NCBI GenBank assembly: GCA_006954405.1
Contig: LVVQ01000002.1
Span: 248,001-312,000 of the forward strand
DNA length: 64,000 nucleotides
Source: Candidatus Methanarcanum hacksteinii
GTDB taxonomy: Archaea > Thermoplasmatota > Thermoplasmata > Methanomassiliicoccales > Methanomethylophilaceae
Direction: 5' to 3'
Shown: piece by piece, positions 43,956 through 53,398 of the stretch
Position numbering within the stretch: the first letter of the stretch is position 1
How the letters are laid out: the number at the start of each line of letters is the position of its first letter
Program-made: the position numbers and the translations under genes
The notes under the pieces: generated by a model
Told to the model about the DNA's origin: nothing
The model's input: only the letters and a program-made list of their open reading frames with translations
Database searches by the model: none

Positions 43956-44447
43956 TCATTGTTTCTTGATCGGATCCAATACGATCCCTGTGGAACCCTG
44001 ATAGTGCCCGCTCCTCTTCTCATAGCTCTTCGCACTCGGGGATGCCATCTGTTCGAAGACTATCTGACAGAATCTCTCGCCTATCGGATATTCTACATCA
44101 TGGTCGTTCGTGTTGTAACAACCGAATGTGAGCGTTCCCTCATAACCTGCATCGATCTTACCGAACACGCCTATGAGACCTTTTCTCATCCAGGTGGTCC
44201 TCATCCATAACTGTCCGCAGATGTCATCAGGCATCCTGACCCTCTCGTTGGTGGATACGAATGCCATGGTCCTTCCAGGTATCCTCACGACACCCTCCTT
44301 ATGGATCTCATCGGAACCATTGATCTTTATCTCCGATATGGTGAGATCATATCCGTTCGGTGTGAGATTCTTCTCGATGAAGTTCGAGATGCCTATGTTG
44401 CCGGTCATTATGCTTTCGGTTATGTCCTTATCAGAGAGGATGGTCAT
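43956..44447 (-). CDS. dcd: dCTP deaminase (Dcd/DUT family)
   Basis: A 163-residue trimeric enzyme that deaminates dCTP to dUTP (archaeal forms may also remove pyrophosphate). It shows LTPNGYDLTI, the catalytic region WMRTTWMRKGLIGV, and GKIDAGYEGTLTFGCYN with the proposed catalytic Glu in EGTLTF. The C-terminal lid reads RSGHYQGSTGIVLD. The motif RTTWMRKGL differs from the common RSSWARLGL but keeps the key arginines. It ends facing trm5 and shares a terminator with it. Confidence 0.93.
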   Translation of the reverse strand: MTILSDKDITESIMTGNIGISNFIEKNLTPNGYDLTISEIKINGSDEIHKEGVVRIPGRTMAFVSTNERVRMPDDICGQLWMRTTWMRKGLIGVFGKIDAGYEGTLTFGCYNTNDHDVEYPIGERFCQIVFEQMASPSAKSYEKRSGHYQGSTGIVLDPIKKQ

Positions 44448-44552
44448 GATTGAAGGAATGTCTATTTTGGATATAATCCTGAGTCCCGTAAGGCCGATGG
44501 TGACGATACCTTTAATATCAAATCACCATGGAACCGTTAAGAGATAAATCCC

Positions 44553-46409
44553 ATGACCGACGAAAGAAGAGACTACGATCACAAACCTAGAGACAGACCT
44601 TACCGCAACAGAGTGAGGAGGGACGATTCCGATGGGAACGATAGGAGAGAGCGTGGTCATGACAGAGGTCATGGTCCCGGAAGGGGTCGCGATTGCAACG
44701 ATAGGGACGGTTGCAGGGGATTCAGACCGCGCGAGAGGGATGATAACAACTCTGAATCCGATGGTCGCAAGGATTTCAGACCTCGTAACAGGGATTTCGG
44801 AGGTCGCAGAAGGGACGACGGTCGCCGTGACGATAGGTCACATAGCAGAGGGCGTTCGGATGGCAATAGAGGATACAGGTCACGTGACGGAGATAGGCGC
44901 GGATCCGGAAGGCCATCATATGATAGGGAGGATAGGCGCCCTAGGTCATTCGGACGTGCTTCCTCGGATGACAAGTCTGCAAGGCAGAGGGATGAGCGCG
45001 ATCCGCAGGAAGACAGGAGATTCAAACTGCCTTCGGACCCGCAGAAGCTCCTTTTCAGAGGCGTGGATTGCCAAGCGAATGGAAAGGACGACCTCGCTAT
45101 GATCATGTACCTCCATGGCGCGGTTCTCATGAGCAAGGGTTGCGAGAACAACGCTCTGTCGATGTTGCGTAACATCGGAAAGAGCGGATTCGTTGAGAAA
45201 AGGGCTGCTATCGCGGACAGATGTTCGGAGGATGCGTTGGTCGAGTATGACTATCTCTGTTTCACCCTTGACAATACGTATGACCGTTCATTCTTCGATT
45301 CAAGATACTCTGATGGCAACAAGCATGCCATCTACTGTAAGATACGTTTGGAGGAGGTCGATGGAGAGGATCCCATCATAGACATCTTCGCAAGCGATTG
45401 CGATGACAACGATCCCAAGGTCATCGATGGTCTAAAGTTACTGAAGAGGAAGAAGGATTCTGTGAGATCCGCAGAGAACCTCCAGCGTTTCGAGGACAAT
45501 AAGAGATCGAGACAATCCGTCCATACAAGTTTCGCACATGCGATGAAAGGAAACCAGTCCGCAGTCAAGGATTTGGAGAGATTATCATCACGTTTCCCTG
45601 AGGCTGCATTCTTCCTCGAATACATGGACAACAGGTCCAAAGGTACGGAGATGGAATGGCTGAAGGAGAAATATCCTCAATTCAAGGAATTGATCATTTC
45701 CGAGGAATATCACTTGAACATCAAGGACACCCCGTTCGGATTGTTCCTCAGGGCGAAGAACCTTCAGGCGAAGAGGGAGGATTGGATCCCTCAGATGGTA
45801 AAGGCTGCCAAAGCAGGTTCGGACGAGGCATTGGAGGAACTGATCCCATTGATGTACAGACCAGACATCAAAAGGTCGGTCGCAGAGGTGTATCTCGCAA
45901 GGATGGACCTCGACGGTCTGCTCTCTCTTTATTTCGACGGGTTCGATGATACGATGTATCTCGAGAAGTTCTGTCAGAGTGATAGATCCCTCATATTGAA
46001 GGTCGGTTCAAGACTCGGTGAGCGGGATGTTGAGAAGGAGATGGATTGGTATAGGGTCAATGCAAGGAACGGATATACCGAATGCAGGAATGAGTTGATC
46101 AACAGGATGCATGACAAGAGGTACCGTTCCAAGGCCATGATCTATGCTTTACATGATAGTGGGGCTGACATGGAGGCAGCAAGACTCTATTTCGAGCTGG
46201 AGATGGAAGGTAACGACACCTTACCATCAGTGAAGTGGCTCAGGAAGGTATGTGACAAGGATACTGTCAAGGATTTCGTCCATGACCATTATGAAAAGAA
46301 AGGAGACATGGAGACATTCGAATCCATCTTCACGGATGATGGCTACAGGAAGAAATCATTCGGTCATAAACCTTTCAACAAGAAGAAGAACGATAAGAGG
46401 AGGAGATGA
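44553..46409 (+). CDS. Arg/Asp-rich disordered N-terminus joined to a helical-repeat protein
   Basis: A 618-residue protein. Residues 1-165 are almost only Arg, Asp, Gly and Ser, with many RD/DR and RGR words (for example DGRRDDRSHSRGRSD), a low-complexity tail of mixed charge resembling RNA-binding or condensate-forming regions of RNA helicases. Residues 165-600 are helical and look like degenerate Sel1/TPR units (AMIMYLHGAVLMSKGCENNA; FGLFLRAKNLQAKREDW; AARLYFELEMEGND). The protein ends with a basic Lys/Arg tail. No enzyme motif is present. It converges on the large helicase-nuclease. A role in RNA or ribosome metabolism is plausible but inferred from composition alone. Confidence 0.8.
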   Translation: MTDERRDYDHKPRDRPYRNRVRRDDSDGNDRRERGHDRGHGPGRGRDCNDRDGCRGFRPRERDDNNSESDGRKDFRPRNRDFGGRRRDDGRRDDRSHSRGRSDGNRGYRSRDGDRRGSGRPSYDREDRRPRSFGRASSDDKSARQRDERDPQEDRRFKLPSDPQKLLFRGVDCQANGKDDLAMIMYLHGAVLMSKGCENNALSMLRNIGKSGFVEKRAAIADRCSEDALVEYDYLCFTLDNTYDRSFFDSRYSDGNKHAIYCKIRLEEVDGEDPIIDIFASDCDDNDPKVIDGLKLLKRKKDSVRSAENLQRFEDNKRSRQSVHTSFAHAMKGNQSAVKDLERLSSRFPEAAFFLEYMDNRSKGTEMEWLKEKYPQFKELIISEEYHLNIKDTPFGLFLRAKNLQAKREDWIPQMVKAAKAGSDEALEELIPLMYRPDIKRSVAEVYLARMDLDGLLSLYFDGFDDTMYLEKFCQSDRSLILKVGSRLGERDVEKEMDWYRVNARNGYTECRNELINRMHDKRYRSKAMIYALHDSGADMEAARLYFELEMEGNDTLPSVKWLRKVCDKDTVKDFVHDHYEKKGDMETFESIFTDDGYRKKSFGHKPFNKKKNDKRRR

Positions 46410-46425
46410 GGCGTCATAGGACGCC
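46410..46425. terminator. Bidirectional terminator
   Basis: GGCGTC-ATAG-GACGCC is a perfect 6-bp stem one base after the stop codon of the Arg/Asp-rich protein and 22 bases from the stop of the converging helicase gene. Confidence 0.6.
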
Positions 46426-46447
46426 CGCTTCTCCTTCTATGGTATCA

Positions 46448-49400
46448 TCACGACAATGATTGCACGATGGACACGATCTTGTCCAATTCCTTCTCTTTGT
46501 CATTCCACCAATTGGGGCTCCATATCCTGTGGATCCTCCATCCTCTCGATTCAAGATACTTCTGTCTGTGGAAATCCCTCTCACGAGCTGAATTGGATGA
46601 GTGATACAATTTTCCGTCACATTCTATGCCGAGGAGATATCTTCCATTCTTCTTCACGGCGAGATCGATGCTGTATCCACCGACACCGATCTGAGTGTCG
46701 ACGTCCAATCCTCTATCCTTCAAAGCGTCATAGACCTGTTCTTCGAACTCGCTGTCGAATCTTACGGAACTGCCTGAATCCTGATCGTCATGGAATGAGT
46801 AAAGCACTCTCTTGGCCGCTTCCTTATCCCCGTTGCTGATGTCATATGAATACTCAAGATACTTCTTGAGGAAGAACGGCCCTTTGGATGTTATGCCGCT
46901 GACATCGAATTCAGATGGTTTCATCGACGTTACGATCTGAATCTTCTTCTTCGCACGGGTTATGGCGACATTGAGACGGTTCTCTCCTCCCTCTTGACTG
47001 AGCATACCGAAGAGACGTCTGAAGCGCCCATCGGAATCCTTCGCATATGCGACGGAGAATATGATCTCATCACGTTCATCTCCCTGTACGTTCTCGATAC
47101 TCCTGATGAATAATCCGACATCCTCTCCATTCTCTTTACGGGTGGATTCCTGTTCATATCTCGCACAGAACGCACGGTCCTTGTTGCATTCCTCCTCGAT
47201 CATCCTCTCGATCAGGTCACGTTGGTTGATGTTGAACGTTATGACTCCCAAGGTCTCGTTGTTCCTTCTCCTTTCGAAGAATTCCTTGATGAGCTCTACG
47301 ACCTTCTTGGCTTCCTTGACATTGCATCTATCGGCCCAGATACCGTTGACGATGTGCATCTTTATCGGAGGCTCATCCGGTTCGGCCACATTGGGCGAGA
47401 CGTAGAGTCTTGCTCTGTAGAATGCGTAGTTGGAGAAGTTGATGAGCTCCTCATATCTTGAACGATAGTGATAATCGAGGAGCACAGGCGTGTATTTCGA
47501 TTTAGCAAGATCCAGGAGACTGGTCTCCTCTATGGCCGCGTCCTGATCATCATCCTCGTCATCGGATGACGGATCGAACCTTCCCTTGCCTATGCTGGAT
47601 GGACGGAGCTGTTTATCATCACCTGCGATGACGACCTTCTTCGCACGATATATCGCCGGCAATCCTTTCTCCCTGTACATCTGCGATGCCTCGTCGAATA
47701 TGAGGAGGTCGAACCTTCCTCTCTCGAACGGGATGATCTCGGACACCACCTCAGGTGTCATGAGCCAAATCTTGATGCCTTTGAAGAGTTGGGCGGAGAA
47801 CATCTTAACGAAGAGATTCACGCTCTTCTTGCGTTTGCTCTCGACCCTGCGACGGAGTTCCTTGCATCCTTTCTTCTCGACATCGTTCATGTATGTGGAG
47901 AGTTCTCCGTACAACAGACAATCCGTTCTCTTTATGGAGAGTTCCTTCTTCTTGGTGGTGAGTTCCTGTATCCTTCTGATGATGTTGTTGAAATCATCGA
48001 TGGTGTTGAACACCTGTACGTTGTTCTTCTTGAATTCCTCTATGTGCCAATTTATCAACTGCGAATAGAGGAGTTGATTGGCGATGTTGCCTTCTGGGTA
48101 CGATGCCCTCACGACAGAGAGTACATCAAGATAATCTCTCTGAGCATCATTGATCCCTTCGTAGACGGCATTCGTTCTTATGAAGTCCTCGTAGTTGTCG
48201 ATACCATACCTTACGTCACCGAATCCTCTCTGCATTATCTGACCGGTGAGTTCCTTGCTGTTGCCGTTCGGCATGTATCTGTCCACGAACTCGCGGACCT
48301 CTTTGTTCACGGAACCTTTGCTAAAGATCCTCGAGAGGAAGAATTTGTTCTTCCATTTCTCGATGTCATCGCTCACGCGTTCCATGTCTTCAGTCATCGA
48401 GCGGAGGTCGAAGTTCTTCAAACCCTTATCGAATGACGGCAGTATGGGGCAATTCTCTATGTATGATTTGTATCTGCACAGGTTATCCGTGGAGTATTGG
48501 CTGCAGAACAGGTCGTATGAACCTTTGAGATCGTTGTACCTCATCCTCGTGATGCCGTCGAATTGCGAGAGTGTCTTGTACACCTCATACTGACGGTTGT
48601 CGTATGTCGGTATCTTGTCGTTGCAATGATACAATTGATAGGGCTCTATCCCGAACTCGTTCGGCGTGAAGAATGTGCGTGCGACATCATTGAGGCGTCC
48701 TATCTCCGCATCTATCTCCGCGGAGATGACATCTATCTCCGAACATTGCTGTGGCGTATAGCGGATGTTGATGAGATCATCGATCTGTTTGTAGAAGCTC
48801 TCCTTGTCGCCGATGTCATCTATCTGTATGGCGTATTTGGACAGGATCCCAAGACGTGAATAGACGACATCCAACGCGGTCTTCTTCTCGGACACCATCA
48901 TGACAGTCTTTCCCTTATTGACGGAATCGACGATCAGACTCGCTATGGTCTGTGATTTACCGGTTCCCGGAGGTCCCTGTATGACCAATTCCTTGGTCCT
49001 GTCTATCGTCTCGAGGACCATCTCCTGCGATCCGTTGAGGTCATTGATGTAGACCATGTCCTTCTCGGACACATCCCCTTGACTCCTGTCGTTCTTGACC
49101 TCCTTATCGCCGTAGAACGTGTCATCATATGCATCGACCTCATACGCATCGATGAGGTTGTTGAGAAGATCGTTTATCTCGTTGGATTCGAGCATCTGAT
49201 CGTAGTCCTTGTGTATGGAGCTGGTCTGTATCGTGAATTTACCCAAAACGGATGCGACCTCGAGGTTGAGCTCACCGATCTCATATCTCGGGAACTCGCC
49301 TGCTTTGTAATCCTTGAACGGGACCACATCTATGTCGCCGTTCTTAGTGCGTATCATGATTCCCTCGTCAGCGTAATGTTTGATTATGGATGAGAGGAAA

Positions 49401-50176
49401 TTGAGCCGATCATAATCCTCGAACTCAGGATCTGGAAGCATCTTCCTGATGTTGTTGTGCTTATGGTATGCGAGTATCAGTGTGTTGTTGAACAATGTGC
49501 TCCTGTCCTCATCGATGCGGAGCGTGATGTGCTCAGGTGTCTTCTCTGCCTTCACCGGTATGAGCGCTAACGGGGCCCTTATCTCGAATCCTTCTCCCTG
49601 GAGCCTTCCTTTGACGAATGGATATCCTATGTAGAGATCGTTCCTTCCTTTCTCACGTATATCACGATTAGCTTCCCTGAGGATGCTTGAGAATGCGGTG
49701 TATCTCTTGGAGTCCCTGGTGGTGTGGGAACATATGGTAATCTGACCTTTCTTTCCGAAGATGAGATCCCTGATGTCATAGTCCTTGCTGAACAGATCCT
49801 GGGAGTATTTGGCCTGGGATTTGGCAAGATAGAGGAGCTTGTTCCTCCTGTTGATGTCGACAAGATTCTTCTCCAATTCCTTCAGGACGGATGCTTGGTT
49901 GTCAGTCATCTGGTAGCCTTTCTGAGAATCATCGTTCGAGACGATGTTCCTCTTCACCACTTGTAAGAACTGCTTACCATATTTTTCCACGAACTCTTTA
50001 CTGACGTTGTCAAGGTTCCTCATCTCATCCAATGACCTCGGCATATTGGATGCGATGCTCTGCAATGCCTTATCCGTACAGATGGTGGCGGTCCTTCCGC
50101 TCTCTGTCGGTGTCTCTTTCCTAAGCCTGTCCCTGAGCTCAATGAGTTCTTCCAGAACCTTTTCGTTCATATGCAT
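46448..50176 (-). CDS. HRDC-DUF4011-superfamily 1 helicase-nuclease
   Basis: A 1,242-residue multidomain protein. An HRDC-like domain (about residues 1-75) comes first. A DUF4011-type region (around NLVDINRRNKLLYLAKSQ and onward) follows to about residue 350. The SF1 helicase core has Walker A VIQGPPGTGKSQTIASLI (near residue 405), Walker B LLIFDEASQM, and late motifs SVAYAKDSDGRF and LNVAITRAKKKIQI. The C-terminal 110 residues form an MTES_1575/DUF559-type restriction-endonuclease fold (YSIDLAVKKNGRYLLGIECDG: D...ExD/K pattern, then RQKYLESRGWRIHRIWS). The architecture suits DNA or RNA repair, or nuclease-based defence. ATG at 50176 or 50170. It stands as a single gene between two helical-repeat proteins. 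Confidence 0.9.
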   Translation of the reverse strand: MHMNEKVLEELIELRDRLRKETPTESGRTATICTDKALQSIASNMPRSLDEMRNLDNVSKEFVEKYGKQFLQVVKRNIVSNDDSQKGYQMTDNQASVLKELEKNLVDINRRNKLLYLAKSQAKYSQDLFSKDYDIRDLIFGKKGQITICSHTTRDSKRYTAFSSILREANRDIREKGRNDLYIGYPFVKGRLQGEGFEIRAPLALIPVKAEKTPEHITLRIDEDRSTLFNNTLILAYHKHNNIRKMLPDPEFEDYDRLNFLSSIIKHYADEGIMIRTKNGDIDVVPFKDYKAGEFPRYEIGELNLEVASVLGKFTIQTSSIHKDYDQMLESNEINDLLNNLIDAYEVDAYDDTFYGDKEVKNDRSQGDVSEKDMVYINDLNGSQEMVLETIDRTKELVIQGPPGTGKSQTIASLIVDSVNKGKTVMMVSEKKTALDVVYSRLGILSKYAIQIDDIGDKESFYKQIDDLINIRYTPQQCSEIDVISAEIDAEIGRLNDVARTFFTPNEFGIEPYQLYHCNDKIPTYDNRQYEVYKTLSQFDGITRMRYNDLKGSYDLFCSQYSTDNLCRYKSYIENCPILPSFDKGLKNFDLRSMTEDMERVSDDIEKWKNKFFLSRIFSKGSVNKEVREFVDRYMPNGNSKELTGQIMQRGFGDVRYGIDNYEDFIRTNAVYEGINDAQRDYLDVLSVVRASYPEGNIANQLLYSQLINWHIEEFKKNNVQVFNTIDDFNNIIRRIQELTTKKKELSIKRTDCLLYGELSTYMNDVEKKGCKELRRRVESKRKKSVNLFVKMFSAQLFKGIKIWLMTPEVVSEIIPFERGRFDLLIFDEASQMYREKGLPAIYRAKKVVIAGDDKQLRPSSIGKGRFDPSSDDEDDDQDAAIEETSLLDLAKSKYTPVLLDYHYRSRYEELINFSNYAFYRARLYVSPNVAEPDEPPIKMHIVNGIWADRCNVKEAKKVVELIKEFFERRRNNETLGVITFNINQRDLIERMIEEECNKDRAFCARYEQESTRKENGEDVGLFIRSIENVQGDERDEIIFSVAYAKDSDGRFRRLFGMLSQEGGENRLNVAITRAKKKIQIVTSMKPSEFDVSGITSKGPFFLKKYLEYSYDISNGDKEAAKRVLYSFHDDQDSGSSVRFDSEFEEQVYDALKDRGLDVDTQIGVGGYSIDLAVKKNGRYLLGIECDGKLYHSSNSARERDFHRQKYLESRGWRIHRIWSPNWWNDKEKELDKIVSIVQSLS

Positions 50177-50321
50177 CCCGTTGTCGGCATATCATTTTAA
50201 TTATAAAACGGTACAGAATGCTTCTCGAATCAACGACATAGAATGAAGGTGATTGCAATGGATTTCTGGCATAATGTTGGTAGAAGGTAATCTTTTATCG
50301 GCCATTTTCTATACGGAATCG

Positions 50322-50969
50322 ATGAAGCTAGAGAAATACGTACTCTCCAAATTCAATCCGAACAGACCAGGGGATGTGGCGTTATTCAGAGAATTCTTGA
50401 AAGAGAATGATACTCCCGAGTGTCATCTGTTGTTCGCCGAGTTCCTGTATGCGACCGGAGAGAAGCTTCATGTGAAGGAATATGCCGAGCATGTGATCAT
50501 CGCATACAATGGCGGGGAGAGGGATGCGATCCCATATTTGGCCAATATGTATTTTTTCGGCGAAGGCATCGAGAAGGACATAGGTCTTGCTCTAGTATTA
50601 TTCGAGAAATGCGGGGATGTGGGCATACCGGACGGTTACTTCTCCGTGGGTAACGAATATCTCATGGGCGTGAACGTGCCGTATGATCATAGGAAAGCGT
50701 TCCATTATCTCAAGAAAGCATCCGATGGCGGGTCTGCGAAAGGGATGAACGGATTGGGTTTGATGTATCTCTGTGGTTTCTATGTCGATAAGGATGTGAG
50801 GAAAGCAAAGAAACTCTTCGCAAAGGCAAGGATCAGGGGGAGTTCAAGCGGATATTCGAACATGATGCTGATCGATGAATGCGGACCGGAATTCGATTAC
50901 AAAGGGATGATGCTGGAGCATGGCCTCATAGAGGGATACATCGAGGGCAAGGATGCTCTTGATGAATAG
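50322..50969 (+). CDS. Sel1-repeat protein
   Basis: A 215-residue protein with about four Sel1-type helical repeats (for example AIPYLANMYFFGEGIEKD; GYFSVGNEYLMGVNVPYDHRKA; GMNGLGLMYLCGFYVDKDVRKA). These bind partner proteins. The ATG at 50322 (MKLEKYVL) is chosen because TTTTATC lies about 25 bases upstream; an ATG at 50274 would add 16 residues. It ends with TAG, one of only two in the genes checked. It is divergent from the helicase-nuclease (146 bases between starts) and converges on a DUF4143 gene. A functional tie to the helicase is only a guess from position. Confidence 0.83.
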   Translation: MKLEKYVLSKFNPNRPGDVALFREFLKENDTPECHLLFAEFLYATGEKLHVKEYAEHVIIAYNGGERDAIPYLANMYFFGEGIEKDIGLALVLFEKCGDVGIPDGYFSVGNEYLMGVNVPYDHRKAFHYLKKASDGGSAKGMNGLGLMYLCGFYVDKDVRKAKKLFAKARIRGSSSGYSNMMLIDECGPEFDYKGMMLEHGLIEGYIEGKDALDE

Positions 50970-51023
50970 GATCATATTCTTTTGTTTTGAAAATACGATG
51001 TCATCGAGATCGTATCAATATGA

Positions 51024-52600
51024 TCAAAGTCTGATCATGGCCCTCCCATCGAATCTCTTATTGGCGCTGATGATGACGTCACCATTATCCTTCACGGAGA
51101 TAGCAGCGTCTATGTCCGCCCATGCATCTCCTTTCTTTCTCTGAATACTGCATTTCGGCGTCGATCCTCTATGGTGTTTCTTCATAGGGATGATGAGTTC
51201 GAAACCATCCTTGTCCTCGATCCAATCATCCTTGTTGAACATGAACTCATACGGCATCCCTGACGTGTTGATGTAATCATCATTCGTATGTGTGGTCTTC
51301 TTTCTTTGGATGTTCTCAACGAGATAGAAAGGGATGAGGGCCCTGCTATCAGTCCTCTTAGGCACACTTTTTGAGACTACGACTCCCCATGTTATTCCAT
51401 ATTTGTTCTGATATCTGTTGAGGGATTCCATGGAGAAATTAGTGCCTGATTTGACCTCTATAGGGACTGATCTGCCGTCGATGGCCGATATGAGATCCAC
51501 CTCATACTTTCCATCTTTCCAGTAATACAGGTTTTCTGCACCAGCCGACATCAGCTCGCATACTGTCAGATTCTCATACATACCTCCCTTGTACAGGTGT
51601 GTATCGTCGTTCTCTGTGATCATCACTCCTGCAGGATGGCCTGCCATGGCTCTCAAAAGACCTATGTCGCACATGTAGAGTTTGTATTGTGTATCGTCCT
51701 GTTCAGTCGACGGCGGATACGCATGTCTCTTTATATGATTCACTTTGTAGATTAGATGGGCATTGGTCAACCATTGGACAGGGCCCCTGAAATCCTCAGA
51801 CCTTCCGTCTTTTTTGAGATCTTTGAAGATGAACTTACGGTTCTCTCTTGAAAGGAATGAAGGAAGGGATGTCCATATGGATGTGAGAATCTCTACCATG
51901 TTTCCTCCGTGCTTTGCGAAATCCCTCTCGTAGTTTTGGAGCAGTTCCTTTTGCAGAGAATCCACCTTGTTGATGTCGTGATGCGATATCCATGTTTGAA
52001 CGATCTCCGGCATCCCTCCGACTATGCAGTAGTCTCTCATCAATCTCAGTAGGGTCTCATGGACCGGTTTGGATATCTCATCGGGATCTGGATCCGATTG
52101 AATGAATTCGGCCAAGGATTTTTCTCCTTCGGCCATGAGGTATTCGCAGAAATTCATAGGGAACATGTGTTTGGTATCTATTTTGCCGACTGGGAAGGAT
52201 GCTTTGGATTTCATTATCCCAAGAAAGGAACCGGCACACGCCACATGTAGTTCTGGCATGTGCTCATGGAAATATTTCAAAGAGGTGATCGCAGGTTCGC
52301 ATTCTTGGATCTCATCCAGTATGAGCAGAGTATCTCCCGCGACTATCCTTACGCTCTTCAGTAATTCGATGTCGCGTATTATCTTGGACGGTTCCATGTT
52401 GCTGTCGAATAATTCATTCAGTTCAGGGGACTCTTCAAATTGCAATAGACGCAATTCTTGAATTCTTTAGAACCGAATTGCTTTAGAAGATAGGTCTTTC
52501 CGCATTGACGTACACCATCGAGTATGAGGGGTTTGTGATTGGCATCATTCTTCCAATCGACTAATTCTTCGTAGATCAACCTCTTCATGAAATGATACAT
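51024..52600 (-). pseudogene. DUF4143-family ATPase with one frameshift
   Basis: Two frames form one AAA_14/DUF4143 ATPase. The first (52418-52600) has ILDGVRQCGKTYLLKQFGSK. The second continues FEESPELNELFDSNMEPSK with Walker B LLILDEIQECEPA, sensor CAGSFLGIMK, VGGMPEIVQTW, and the nuclease-like YEVDLISAIDGRSVPIEVKSG (D...ExK). They join if one T is added to the run at about 52437-52440 (AATTTGAAG to AATTTTGAAG). Without the shift the product would be about 525 residues. It may be a pseudogene, or a miscalled homopolymer. The C-terminal 100 residues (after KSVPKRTDSRALIPFYL) form an extra domain with KKHHRGSTPK. The family is often mobile and its role is unknown. Confidence 0.8.
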
Positions 52601-52619
52601 TGGTTTTGTATTTATATAT

Positions 52620-52674
52620 TAACCGTTTTTTACCGTATCGATTCTTATTTTCTAACCATTATTTTACGGTCGAT
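52620..52674. repeat. Two imperfect direct repeats upstream of the DUF4143 gene
   Basis: TAACCGTTTTTTACCGTATCGAT (52620-52642) and TAACCATTATTTTACGGTCGAT (52653-52674) begin 33 bp apart, just upstream of the ATG at 52600. Possible operator sites; the same 33-bp spacing is seen before the DUF4143 gene near 3.4 kb. Confidence 0.4.
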
Positions 52675-52910
52675 CGATGTTAACACTTGGGCCACTGCTT
52701 TAATCTAAATTGTTAGAGCCGCCAATGATTCATAAAGATACATCAAAAAGGAAGCTTCATTTCTCTGCTTTAGGGGAGAAGGCGCGCTAATAATGAAGGT
52801 GCGGGCAGAAAGTCTTGTCATACATCGTCCTTACTCGACTGAGAAATAATTTTACGAAAACTTTACGAGAACTTTCAAGAGGCCAACATCATAGTGTGAA
52901 ATTAACAACA

Positions 52911-53036
52911 TCAAAAGGCAGATTGGAGTGAAGGTTGTGAATCATTATTGACAGAGTTAGGTCGCTTAGGAGCCACATCCCTCTGTCGTGCCCCCTGATT
53001 GGGACGACACCACATCATCAAGGCGTTATTTACCAT
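52911..53036 (-). CDS. Possible 41-residue peptide, doubtful
   Basis: A short frame starting MVNNALMMWCRPNQGAR with a good AAAGGAGAT site eight bases before the ATG. It has no recognisable family and could be the remnant of a larger mobile-element gene. The rest of 52601-53398 is AT-rich, holds the att copy (53132-53176) and three TTAGACC words (53292, 53320, 53331), and shows no other gene. Confidence 0.2.
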   Translation of the reverse strand: MVNNALMMWCRPNQGARQRDVAPKRPNSVNNDSQPSLQSAF

Positions 53037-53131
53037 GTTCGTTATCTCCTTTAGTAACGTAAGTCACGGATGACAGATGCCACCGATCATCAGAACAACG
53101 TCATTGTTACGAAGTCAAATCAAAGAAGGGA

Positions 53132-53176
53132 TGGAGCCACCTGAGGAATTCGAATCCCCGACCTGCTGATTACAAG
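53132..53176 (-). repeat. 45-bp copy of the 3' part of tRNA-Thr (attachment-site duplicate)
   Basis: These 45 bases are identical to 55025-55069 inside the complete tRNA-Thr: CCA end, acceptor 3' strand, T arm, variable region and anticodon stem up to the anticodon loop, where identity stops. The orientation is the same. This is the usual footprint of tRNA-directed integration. Confidence 0.85.
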
Positions 53177-53398
53177 GTTCATCAAGAGCCTTAAATCTCT
53201 TAAAATATCTTCTTTTTCTTTAATTATCTTGTATTTGATGTACATTTGTCTTATGCATTTCTAAATAAATACGAATATCGTCTATCCCGAATTAGACCTA
53301 AGGTGATTTTTGAGGTCCATTAGACCCAAATTAGACCCAAAAAAGGCGCGTCCCGTCATCATCTGGTATCCTGAAGGAAAACCGATAATATAGCAGGT

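Noticed and set aside
20592..53290. Shared 16-mer ATATCGTCTATCCCGA near tRNA-Gly (20594) and in the tRNA-Thr cassette (53275)
   Set aside because: A match of this length is expected about once by chance in 64 kb, and nothing around it is shared.
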